Source: Pseudanabaena sp. Salubria-1 (lineage in GTDB: Bacteria > Cyanobacteriota > Cyanobacteriia > Pseudanabaenales > Pseudanabaenaceae). From it: a DNA stretch of 64,000 nt. Shown here piece after piece: positions 44,269 to 52,349 of the stretch. The DNA lies in NCBI GenBank assembly GCA_023336205.1, contig JALQCR010000012.1, forward strand, positions 102,129-166,128. Reading direction: 5' to 3'. A program made the position numbers and the translations under genes. The notes beneath the pieces were generated by a model. It was not told the DNA's origin. It saw nothing but the letters and a program-made list of their open reading frames with translations, and ran no database searches. How positions within the stretch are numbered: the first letter of the stretch is position 1; every line of letters starts with the position of its first letter.

Positions 44269-44895
44269 TTGGGGATTACCTGCTTTATCGATAACGATGT
44301 CATCTTGAAATTAGTTACTTGTGATTTGTTTGATGAGGCGATCGCCGCTTTTGAGATTGACAGATCAAATATCCATGTTCTCGAAACCGCTAGATTTTCT
44401 TTTAGAAGTGGCAAAACCAAGAAAAATTATTCTGAAGCGGTAATCGAAAAGGCGATCGCCATTATCAAAGATTTTCATACTGTGGAGGCACAGGCTAACA
44501 ACCCACTTTTCGATCTCAAAATCCCAAATATGGACGATGAGTTAAAGCTAATTGTGGCAGCAAGTGCCGAGCCTTCTTTTTATTTTGCTACGGGGGATAA
44601 ACGCTGTCTTCAGGCTTTAACTGGTATTAACGAGTTGGCAACGATGCGCGAAGAACTAAGCGGTCGGGTCATTTGTCTCGAACAAATAATCACGAAAATC
44701 ATTCAAGTGTATAGTTTTGAGTTTGTAAAGCAGAAAATTGTCCCTGCTAGAAGTTGTGACATAGTTTTGCAAGCAGCTTTTGGATCGGGAGAAAAGTCTG
44801 AAGAGCATAATGCTTTAGGGGCTTTAAACGCCTATATTAATGAAATTGAGCAAAAATGTCCCTCTCTTCTATGTAAAAGCATAATCACAATATAA
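44269..44895 (+). CDS. PIN-like nuclease protein paired with the ImmA/IrrE protease
   Basis: The protein starts GITCFIDNDVILKLVTCDLF, a PIN-like first strand with Asp, and has MDDELKLIVAASAE and YFATGDKRCLQALT with distal acidic residues. The C-terminal ~80 residues are helical with no recognised domain. It starts at a TTG with GAGG eight bases upstream, 4 bp after the protease stop. It is a plausible toxin or effector controlled by the protease. The sequence is divergent, so PIN membership is less certain than for the gene at 42296. Confidence 0.6.
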   Translation: MGITCFIDNDVILKLVTCDLFDEAIAAFEIDRSNIHVLETARFSFRSGKTKKNYSEAVIEKAIAIIKDFHTVEAQANNPLFDLKIPNMDDELKLIVAASAEPSFYFATGDKRCLQALTGINELATMREELSGRVICLEQIITKIIQVYSFEFVKQKIVPARSCDIVLQAAFGSGEKSEEHNALGALNAYINEIEQKCPSLLCKSIITI

Positions 44896-44973
44896 AATTA
44901 GTCTAATATTGCTTTGTTTCTGCAAAAATTTCACTATTCTTCCTTATTACAAACAAATTTTTAGAGTAATATC

Positions 44974-47871
44974 GTGCGTTCATTCATTGAAGTTCAATTT
45001 CCCATTTCCAAGCTCTCTAAGGAATCTTACAAAGAGCGCAAATCTAACTATTCACAGACCTTAACGGGCTTGGGGAAATGGTGGGGACGCAAGCCATTGA
45101 TTTTAGTTCGGGCGACGATTTTGGGTTTGCTGTTACCTGCGACTGATGATCCGCAGCGCGATCGCGAAATCTTTCTCAAGCTGTTGATGATGGATGAGGA
45201 GGGGCTATGGTTGCGGAAAACTAAAGCAATTTCACTTAAAGAAATTTGGGGGCGTTTGACTATTAGGGAGCGTCAGGAATGGTTTGCGGAGGAGGGAAAG
45301 TTAAAGGCGCAGACTACCAAAGACGATCGCGAAGCTTTGCAGAAATTGGTATTTAGCAAGCTTTCCTATGATGAAAAGTTGGTCTATTGCGATCGCCCTG
45401 AACAGATGGAAAATCTATCAGAGTCGGTATGGCAAGCGATTAACGCGCATTTGGGAACGAGTGCGACTAACCTTAGTGAATTTGTGCAACAGCTAGGTAT
45501 TAAACGGTTTGGACATATTCCCCGTGTGGGCGATGCTTTTTGCGGTGGGGGTAGCATTCCCTTTGAGGCGGCGCGAATTGGTTGTGAAGCCTATGGCTCA
45601 GACCTAAATCCTGTGGCGGCTCTGTTGACATGGGCGGCGTTAAATATTGTCGGTGGTGGTGAGGAAGTAGCGGAGCAGGTACGCACAGCGCAAAAGTCTA
45701 TATATGAAGCTGTAGATCGACAAATTACGGAATGGGGAATTGAGCATAATCATTTGGGTTGGCGTGCGGATGCTTATCTCTATTGTGTGGAAACGGTTTG
45801 TCCTGAATGTGGCTGGAAAGTGCCGCTTGCGCCAAGTTGGGTGATTGGCGAGAAGACTAAATGTGTGGCGAAATTAGCTCCCCTCTCCCATGAAGGGAGA
45901 GGGGCTGGGGGTGAGGGTTTCCAAATCCTGATCGAGTCCAATGTATCGGAAGCCGAAATGATCGCCGCTAAAAAATCAGGCACGGTCAAAGACTCAAAAC
46001 TATGCTGTCCCCATTGCCATCAGGAAACACCGATGACGATGATTAGAGGTGACAGGAAATCATCGGATAAAGCCACTGCCTACGGGTTGCGAATGTGGGA
46101 AAATGATGACCTTGTGCCGCGTCCTGATGATGTGTTGCAAGAAAGGCTCTATTGCATTCGCTGGGTAGAAACTTACATTGATGAGAAAGGTAAGGAGAAA
46201 ACGCGCCGCCATTATCGCGCCCCTGATGCTGAGGATGTGCAGAGAGAAGCGAGGGTTTTAGAACTTCTCATAGAGAGGTTTAGGGATTGGCAAGATCGGG
46301 GTTATATTCCTAGTCGGAAAATTGAAGGAGGATACAACACCGATCAGCCTATTCGTGAAAGAGGCTGGACACATTGGCATCATCTCTTTAATCCAAGACA
46401 GTTGTTAACACTTGGCTTGTTCACTGAGTTCTCTTACACTTACAGTAATAGCTTAGTTTCAAAAGTTGAGAATCTATTAGAACTATGCAGATTAGAAGAT
46501 ACAAAGGGTTTGGGTTGCAAACTTTTAAGATGGAACTCGCATCCTTCAAAGGAAATGCACGCTACAGTATTTTCTAATCAAGCATTAAATACATTATTCA
46601 ATTACTGTCATCGCAGTCTGAAATCTATTAATTCAACAGATGAAAAATCAGCATTGATTCCATATCTTTCTGATGTTAAAACCAAAGATGCACGGTCAGT
46701 AAATTCAAAATGTGATTTTTGGATTACAGATCCTCCTTACGCTGATGCAGTTAATTATCACGAACTCTCAGAATTTTTCTTGGCATGGTACGACAAGCAT
46801 ATTGTTAATCTTTTTCCTGATTGGTACAACGACTCAAAACGAGCTTTAGCCATCACAGGCAAAGACGCACACTTCCGAGAAAGCATGAGCGAATGTTATC
46901 GCAACCTCGCCAACAATATGCCCGATGACGGAATGCAAGTCGTCATGTTTACCCATCAAGATGCCAGCGTCTGGGCAGACCTTGCCCTCATCCTCTGGGC
47001 ATCAGGACTCAGAGTTACCGCCGCATGGTGCATCGCCACCGAAACAGATTCTGCCCTCAAAGCAGGGAACTATGTACAGGGGACAGTCTTACTCATCCTT
47101 CGCAAACAAACAAGCGACGAAACCGCCTTTCTTGATGAGATTTATCCAAAAGTCGAACTCGAAGTCAAACGCCAACTCGATGAAATGTTGCGCCTAGAAG
47201 ACAAAGAAGAACCAAACTTTGGTGACACCGACTATCAACTCGCCGCCTATGCCGCCGCCCTGCGCGTCCTCACCCAATATCAAAATATCGAAGACATCGA
47301 TATTCAATACGAACTATCCAAAACCCGCAAAAAAGGCGACCTATCTCCCATCGTGGCAATTATTGATAACGCCGTCAAAATCGCCTGTGATTACCTTGTA
47401 CCCGCCAGCTTCGATAGCTTTATCTGGAAAAGCCTCACCCCCGAAGAACGCTTTTATCTCAAAGGCTTAGACATCGAAAGTCATGGTGAAAAGCGATCGG
47501 GTGCATACCAAGAACTAGCACGCGGCTTTGGACTCAAAGACTATAAATTTTGTCTAGAAACCAGCAAAGCCAACGAAAACCGCCTCAAAACTGCCACCGA
47601 ATTTGCTAATAAAAATCTTGGTGACTTAGGATTCGGGCGATCGCTCACCCGCACAGCCCTCTATGCCATACGCGAAGTCGTCGCCACCGAAGACGCACAA
47701 AAAGGCAAAATGCTCTTGCGTAGCGAAATCAAAGACTACTGGAACCAACGCAAACTGATCATCGAAATCCTCAAATATCTAGGCACAATGGAATATAAAA
47801 TCCCCCATTGGCAACAGGACGCAAAAGCGGCGATGCTCTTAGCAGGAGCGGTGGATAATGACAATGTGTAA
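44974..47871 (+). CDS. DUF1156 DNA methyltransferase, anti-phage-associated
   Basis: This 965-residue enzyme opens with the DUF1156 block YSQTLTGLGKWWGRKPLILV. The SAM site is DAFCGGGSIPFEAARIGCEA (about 187) and the catalytic motif is FWITDPPYADAVNYHELSEF (DPPY, about 586), the amino-methyltransferase type that makes N6-methyladenine or N4-methylcytosine. CPECGWKVP and CCPHCHQETP suggest a zinc-binding insert. A 14-residue peptide from a palindromic repeat is inserted near 302-315 without breaking the frame. The start is a GTG. It should protect self DNA in the defence system, or mark phage DNA. Confidence 0.88.
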   Translation: MRSFIEVQFPISKLSKESYKERKSNYSQTLTGLGKWWGRKPLILVRATILGLLLPATDDPQRDREIFLKLLMMDEEGLWLRKTKAISLKEIWGRLTIRERQEWFAEEGKLKAQTTKDDREALQKLVFSKLSYDEKLVYCDRPEQMENLSESVWQAINAHLGTSATNLSEFVQQLGIKRFGHIPRVGDAFCGGGSIPFEAARIGCEAYGSDLNPVAALLTWAALNIVGGGEEVAEQVRTAQKSIYEAVDRQITEWGIEHNHLGWRADAYLYCVETVCPECGWKVPLAPSWVIGEKTKCVAKLAPLSHEGRGAGGEGFQILIESNVSEAEMIAAKKSGTVKDSKLCCPHCHQETPMTMIRGDRKSSDKATAYGLRMWENDDLVPRPDDVLQERLYCIRWVETYIDEKGKEKTRRHYRAPDAEDVQREARVLELLIERFRDWQDRGYIPSRKIEGGYNTDQPIRERGWTHWHHLFNPRQLLTLGLFTEFSYTYSNSLVSKVENLLELCRLEDTKGLGCKLLRWNSHPSKEMHATVFSNQALNTLFNYCHRSLKSINSTDEKSALIPYLSDVKTKDARSVNSKCDFWITDPPYADAVNYHELSEFFLAWYDKHIVNLFPDWYNDSKRALAITGKDAHFRESMSECYRNLANNMPDDGMQVVMFTHQDASVWADLALILWASGLRVTAAWCIATETDSALKAGNYVQGTVLLILRKQTSDETAFLDEIYPKVELEVKRQLDEMLRLEDKEEPNFGDTDYQLAAYAAALRVLTQYQNIEDIDIQYELSKTRKKGDLSPIVAIIDNAVKIACDYLVPASFDSFIWKSLTPEERFYLKGLDIESHGEKRSGAYQELARGFGLKDYKFCLETSKANENRLKTATEFANKNLGDLGFGRSLTRTALYAIREVVATEDAQKGKMLLRSEIKDYWNQRKLIIEILKYLGTMEYKIPHWQQDAKAAMLLAGAVDNDNV
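45880..45904 (+). repeat. Palindromic repeat inserted in frame in the methyltransferase gene
   Basis: CCCCTCTCCC, loop ATGAA, GGGAGAGGGG, followed by CTGGGGGTGAGGG. It is translated as APLSHEGRGAGGEG, a peptide I have seen in many bacterial proteins as a repeat-derived insert. It sits between the conserved KCVAK and FQILIES segments. Confidence 0.8.
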
Positions 47872-47896
47872 ATAATATGTAAAGGAGGAATACTTT

Positions 47897-48154
47897 ATGC
47901 TTGCTGAAGAATTTCAAACCACTGTATCTAATGGCAAAATTCAAATCCCTGACTCCATGAGAACAGAGTTTGAAGGTTGTGAAGTGCGAGTAATTGTTCT
48001 TAAAGACAATCGCAAAAAAAAGGCGCTAAATACTAATTTGCGAAACCTTTTTAAAACAACTCAAGCCCTTCCCCAAGTACAGGCAATCTCAGAAGCCGAA
48101 ATCATCGCTGAAATTGCTGCTTATCGAAAAAACTATCTGTCAAAAAATCATTGA
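47897..48154 (+). CDS. Small antitoxin-like protein (AbrB/VapB-type N-terminus)
   Basis: The 85-residue protein begins FQTTVSNGKIQIPDSMRTEF, similar to swapped-hairpin AbrB-type antitoxins, with a charged helical C-terminus. AAGGAGG lies 8 bases before the ATG. No toxin gene follows it; the next genes are a DUF1778/GNAT pair of another type. It may be an orphan, or may neutralise one of the PIN proteins upstream. Family assignment is tentative. Confidence 0.55.
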   Translation: MLAEEFQTTVSNGKIQIPDSMRTEFEGCEVRVIVLKDNRKKKALNTNLRNLFKTTQALPQVQAISEAEIIAEIAAYRKNYLSKNH

Positions 48155-48212
48155 CATACGGCTAATTGCCGCATAAAATCAAGCTCAATAAACTTTTTGT
48201 GAGTCAACAATT

Positions 48213-48530
48213 ATGACGACCGCAAATCATGCCCAAAGTGGCACTAAAAACGCTAAAAGCACTAAAACCGTAGCAAGACTAGAAGCTCGTGTCAGTACGG
48301 AAATCAAAGCTCTATGGCAACAAGCCGCAGACCTAGAAGGACGCACCCTCACTGACTTTGTTGTGGCGGCTGTCCAAGCTCATGCCCGTCAAGTCATTGA
48401 AAGCCATCAAACCCTAGTCCTTAGCCGTGAAGATAGTGAAGCCTTTGTAAATGCTCTGCTTAATCCACCTGAACCAAACGAAGCACTGAAAGCCGCCGCT
48501 AAAAGATACAAAAAGATTATGGGGGATTAA
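48213..48530 (+). CDS. DUF1778 ribbon-helix-helix antitoxin (TacA-like)
   Basis: The core is TVARLEARVSTEIKALWQQA and LEGRTLTDFVVAAVQAHA, a ribbon-helix-helix DNA-binding fold, and the tail carrying EDSEAFVNALLNPPEPNEAL is the toxin-neutralising segment of DUF1778 proteins. Its stop overlaps the start of the acetyltransferase toxin as TAATG. It should bind and inhibit that toxin and repress the pair. Confidence 0.85.
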   Translation: MTTANHAQSGTKNAKSTKTVARLEARVSTEIKALWQQAADLEGRTLTDFVVAAVQAHARQVIESHQTLVLSREDSEAFVNALLNPPEPNEALKAAAKRYKKIMGD

Positions 48531-49039
48531 TGGTTCTCCAAATTGAACCCCTTGATAGTAAACGACACGATCGCGCAAACTTCTCTTGCGGTAAAGATAG
48601 CTTAGATACTTACATCCATAAACAGGCATCACAGGATCTCAAAAAGAAAGCCGCAACGGTTTTTGTGTTAGTGGATGCACCAGCAACAGAAGTTTTAGCC
48701 TATTACACCCTTTCCTCCTATGTAGTTGATACGGAACGCTTGGATGATGCCTTTGCAAAATCTTTACCTCGCTATCCCCGATTACCAGCCACGTTATTAG
48801 GTCGGCTTGCCGTTGACCAATCACACAAAGGCAAACATCTCGGTGAACTGATGCTCATCAATGCCCTGAAAAAAGCCCTAATTGCCTCTGAGTACATCGG
48901 CTCTTTAGCATTAATCACCGAAGCGATCGATGTAGAAGCAGTTAGCTTTTACCAAAAATATGGATTTCAAATATTTAAAAATCAACCTCTCAAACTCTAC
49001 TTGCCAATGAAATCTATCGCGCAGCTAATCACGAGCTAA
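48530..49039 (+). CDS. GNAT-family toxin (TacT-like aminoacyl-tRNA acetyltransferase)
   Basis: The 169-residue protein has the toxin-type GNAT pattern: FSCGKDSLDTYIHKQASQD at the N-terminus, VLAYYTLSSYVV, then the acetyl-CoA site LLGRLAVDQSHKGKHLGELM and AVSFYQKYGFQIF. Relatives acetylate the amino group of charged tRNAs and stop translation. It is coupled to the DUF1778 antitoxin. The pair sits between the methylase and helicase of the defence system, where it may act as an addiction guard or abortive back-up. Confidence 0.87.
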   Translation: MVLQIEPLDSKRHDRANFSCGKDSLDTYIHKQASQDLKKKAATVFVLVDAPATEVLAYYTLSSYVVDTERLDDAFAKSLPRYPRLPATLLGRLAVDQSHKGKHLGELMLINALKKALIASEYIGSLALITEAIDVEAVSFYQKYGFQIFKNQPLKLYLPMKSIAQLITS

Positions 49040-49060
49040 TCACAAATTTATAACCATGAC

Positions 49061-51799
49061 ATGACTATCAATCGCTTCTCGTCACGCCGCCAACAACTCG
49101 ATCGCACATTTCTCTGTGACCGATTACAAAATGCCCAGTCCTACGATCGCATCGCAGGATATTTCAGTTCATCGATGCTCGAAGTGGCAGGAGAGGCGAT
49201 CGACTCCATGACAGGGCTGGTGCGCGTGATTTGTAACTCTGACCTAAATGTTCGCGATGTCGAAGCCGCCAAATCCGCCGCTAACTATGCCCTCCGCCGT
49301 GAATGGTGCGCCTCTGAACCAGAACAGAAACTTTTAAATGGTCATGAAGGAGGCAAAGATCGGTTTGCCAAGCTCCACAAATTATTGCGATCGGGCAAGA
49401 TGCAGGTCAAAGTCTTACCCCGCGACAAATTTGGACTAGTTCATGGCAAAGCAGGAGTGATCACCCTTGCCGATGGTCGTCAAACATCATTTATCGGTAG
49501 CACCAACGAAACCTATCACGCTTGGAAACTACATTACGAACTGCTCTGGGAAGATGACGCACCCGAAGCCGTGCAATGGGTACAAGAAGAATTTAATAGC
49601 CTCTGGAATCATCCCCTAGCGATTCCCCTTGCTGATTTTGTGATCGAAGACATCGGGCGGATCTCCCAACGCACTGTCATTCCTAGCATCGAAGCATGGC
49701 GCGAACTCGAAGACCCAATCGCCCAAGCAGGGGCAACCATTGTCGAAACTCCTGTCTACCGCCAAGAATACGGACTCTGGGAACATCAAAAATATTTTGT
49801 AAATCTTGCCTTTCAAGCCCATCAAAAACCGCATGGGGCGCGTTATATCCTTGCCGATATGGTGGGTTTAGGCAAAACTGTACAGTTAGCCATGTCCGCA
49901 ATGTTGATGGCACTCTATGGCGATAAACCAATCTTAATCCTTGCGCCGAAACCCTTACTCTGGCAATGGCAAGCAGAGATGAAAACCTTGCTAGATTTAC
50001 CATCAGCAGTATGGAATGGCAAGCAATGGGTCGATGAAAATGGTTTAGATTATCCTGCGATCGGTTCCGAAGGCATTAAAGACTGTCCCCGTCGTATTGG
50101 TTTAGTATCTCAAGGCATCATCACCAGCAAATCTGAAGCTGCCGAACATCTCAAGCAATTGAAGTATGAATGCGTGATTGTTGATGAGTCCCATCGCGCT
50201 CGTCGTGAAAATCTTGCCGATGGTTGTGAAAAAGAAGCCTGTGAACCAAATAATTTACTGCGATTTTTGTTTGAGATTTCACCACGCACCAAAAGCCTAC
50301 TACTCGCTACTGCTACCCCCGTCCAACTCAATCCCGTTGAAGCATGGGACTTACTGCAAGTTCTCGCCCAAGAAAATGAGATGGTCTTAGGAAATGCGTG
50401 GAGCAATTGGCGAAATGCTGAAGGAGCCTTAGCAATGGCAAGGGGTGAAAAAATATTTAAAGAGAACGACCCCGAACGCGATCGCCAACTGTGGTTATGG
50501 GTATGTAATCCTCTTCCCGCCGCCTCAGAACATAAAACCTTCGCCAAAATTCGCCGCACACTCGCACTCAAAGACACAACTTTTAACGCAGGCATGAATA
50601 ATTGGGACAAACTGCGCCTTGGAGACAAGCAAGATATTCGTAACCTCGCGGATACCTATGGCAGTCAATACAATCCCTTCATTCGCCATATCATCCGCCG
50701 CACCCGCGAATATCTCGAAAATACCTACGACCCCGAAACAGGCGAACCATATTTGCAACCTGTCCGCGTGCAACTCTTTGGTGAAAATGATAGCGACGCG
50801 ATCGCCTTAACTCCGTATTTAAAAGATGCCTATGCGATCGCTGAAGAATTTTGTCAGTCAGTTAGCCAACGCATGAAAGGATCGGGCTTTTTAAAAACAC
50901 TGCTATTACGCCGCGTTGGAAGCTCGATTCACGCAGGGATGATTACTGCTCAAAAATTGTTAGGCTCACAGGAAGACCTCGATCCTGAAGAAGAAGAGGA
51001 AGACATCAACAAGCAAAAAAGTAGTGAGTTTGCAGACAAAATTACCCAAGAAGAATCGATTCTGCTGGAAAAATTTATCCAATCCCTCAAGGTCGAACAG
51101 GATAACGATCCAAAATATACAGTCGTTAAAGAACTCCTAATCGATCGCGGTTGGCTAGACCTTGGCTGCATCATTTTTTCGCAATATTTTGACTCTGTAT
51201 GGTGGTTAGCCAACCAACTTAGCCGCGACCTGCCACCCCAAGAGTTAATCGGGATTTATGCAGGTGGTCAAAAATCTGGGCATATCCGCAATGGCTTATA
51301 TACTCGCTGCGATCGCGAAAAACTCAAGGAAATGGTGCAATCGGGAGAAATGCGTCTCATCCTTGGCACAGATGCCGCCAGTGAAGGATTAAACTTGCAA
51401 CGTTTAGGTACATTGATCAATCTCGATTTACCTTGGAATCCCACTCGCCTCGAACAGCGTAAGGGCAGAATTCAACGCATCGGACAAAATCGTGAAACTG
51501 TCTATGTCTACAATATGCGTTACAAAGGCTCAGTCGAAGACCGCGTGCGAGATCTATTAAGCGATCGCTTGCAATCAATTCATCAAATGTTTGGACAAAT
51601 ACCCGACACCCTGCAAACGATCTGGATTGACGAAGCATTAGGCGATCGGGAAGTTGCTAAACAGACAATTGCTAAACTGCCTGAGCAGCATCCCTTTGAG
51701 ATGAAATACAACCAAATTCAAAATAAAGTGAACTGGGAGTCTTGCACCCAAGTTTTGGATAGTAGCGATCGTAAACAAGCTCTACTAAAAAGCTGGTAA
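49061..51799 (+). CDS. PLD-like nuclease fused to SNF2-type helicase, anti-phage-associated
   Basis: The N-terminal ~200 residues have a phospholipase-D-like site, GLVHGKAGVI (HxK, about 128) and SFIGSTNET. The helicase part has Walker A ADMVGLGKTVQ (about 268), DESHRAR (about 375), ATATPVQLN (about 416) and the second lobe LGTDAASEGLNLQ (about 768) and QRKGRIQRIGQ. Only one HxK is visible, so a dimer would be needed for PLD nuclease activity, or the domain only binds DNA. It completes the ATPase-methylase-helicase core. The start at 49061 follows another ATG in a different frame. Confidence 0.87.
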   Translation: MTINRFSSRRQQLDRTFLCDRLQNAQSYDRIAGYFSSSMLEVAGEAIDSMTGLVRVICNSDLNVRDVEAAKSAANYALRREWCASEPEQKLLNGHEGGKDRFAKLHKLLRSGKMQVKVLPRDKFGLVHGKAGVITLADGRQTSFIGSTNETYHAWKLHYELLWEDDAPEAVQWVQEEFNSLWNHPLAIPLADFVIEDIGRISQRTVIPSIEAWRELEDPIAQAGATIVETPVYRQEYGLWEHQKYFVNLAFQAHQKPHGARYILADMVGLGKTVQLAMSAMLMALYGDKPILILAPKPLLWQWQAEMKTLLDLPSAVWNGKQWVDENGLDYPAIGSEGIKDCPRRIGLVSQGIITSKSEAAEHLKQLKYECVIVDESHRARRENLADGCEKEACEPNNLLRFLFEISPRTKSLLLATATPVQLNPVEAWDLLQVLAQENEMVLGNAWSNWRNAEGALAMARGEKIFKENDPERDRQLWLWVCNPLPAASEHKTFAKIRRTLALKDTTFNAGMNNWDKLRLGDKQDIRNLADTYGSQYNPFIRHIIRRTREYLENTYDPETGEPYLQPVRVQLFGENDSDAIALTPYLKDAYAIAEEFCQSVSQRMKGSGFLKTLLLRRVGSSIHAGMITAQKLLGSQEDLDPEEEEEDINKQKSSEFADKITQEESILLEKFIQSLKVEQDNDPKYTVVKELLIDRGWLDLGCIIFSQYFDSVWWLANQLSRDLPPQELIGIYAGGQKSGHIRNGLYTRCDREKLKEMVQSGEMRLILGTDAASEGLNLQRLGTLINLDLPWNPTRLEQRKGRIQRIGQNRETVYVYNMRYKGSVEDRVRDLLSDRLQSIHQMFGQIPDTLQTIWIDEALGDREVAKQTIAKLPEQHPFEMKYNQIQNKVNWESCTQVLDSSDRKQALLKSW

Positions 51800-52154
51800 C
51801 ACGAAATAAAATTTCCATAAAACAAATTGCCATTTATAAAAACTAACCAGTTTATTTATAACCACAATTTACCAACAAGTTAACTTGCTGTATTTGGAAG
51901 ATATCGCGATTAGTTTTCAGCTTATTTATATATATCAAGTGTCAGGATATGCGATCGCTTAATTTGTAGATCTCTTTGATAGGCTATCGGCACTCATTCT
52001 AATTATTTTTATTTCACTTTTCTGCACGATTAATCTCTGACTTGCAAATGTATAATTGTTGCAAGGAAAAATCAATTACCCCGATTTTTACCCCGTCACC
52101 TTGTTGACAATGCTCAAAAGACTTACTCTACAAACTTTCCAGCAAATAACGATA
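51800..52154. other. Non-coding right margin of the defence island
   Basis: No gene is seen. It contains an inverted repeat CTTGCAA / TTGCAAG around 52041-52065 and two TACCCCG motifs near 52078-52096. These could be recombination or regulatory sites next to the tRNA scar. An integrase gene is absent. Confidence 0.45.
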
Positions 52155-52201
52155 CCACGTTGACATCGTGGGGGTCGATGGTTCGAGTCCATTTGCGTTC
52201 A
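52155..52201 (+). pseudogene. 3' half of tRNA-Val(GAC), probable attachment-site scar
   Basis: The anticodon arm is CCACG-TTGACAT-CGTGG (anticodon GAC). It is followed by variable GGGTC, T arm GATGG-TTCGAGT-CCATT and the acceptor 3' strand TGCGTTC with A. The matching 5' acceptor (GAACGCA) and a D arm are absent upstream, so it is not a functional tRNA. Integrative elements commonly leave such a 3' half at their far end; here that points to an element lying to the left. Confidence 0.75.
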
Positions 52202-52210
52202 TCTTAATGC

Positions 52211-52340
52211 TGTTGCACAGTGACACTTAATTTGACATCAATGCGTCATTGATGTCAAATTAAGTGTCATCGAGACATATTATTGTCGTCCAGCGATAGG
52301 TGACAAATTAATGTCGTCAATCCAATCAATTCCAAATTGT
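52211..52340 (+). mobile_element. Tn7-like / CAST-like transposon end (repeat array)
   Basis: Starting at TGTTGCACAGTGACA there are four related ~20-bp motifs of the type TGACAnnTTAATTGTCGTC: at about 52220, 52250 (inverted), 52273 and 52300 (GTGACAAATTAATGTCGTC). They resemble TnsB-binding repeats at ends of cyanobacterial Tn7-like and type V-K CAST elements, which begin TGT and insert near tRNA genes. No tns or cas12k gene is in the window. This is resemblance from memory. Confidence 0.5.
52221..52269. repeat. 23-bp perfect inverted repeat with 3-base loop
   Basis: TGACACTTAATTTGACATCA and the following ATG pair exactly with the next arm across CGT. It is formed by motifs 1 and 2 of the transposon-end array facing each other. 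Confidence 0.85.
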
Positions 52341-52349
52341 GTTCTTTGT

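Noticed and set aside
52129..52201. Complete tRNA gene
   Set aside because: The 26 bases before the anticodon arm cannot form a D arm and do not pair with the acceptor 3' strand.
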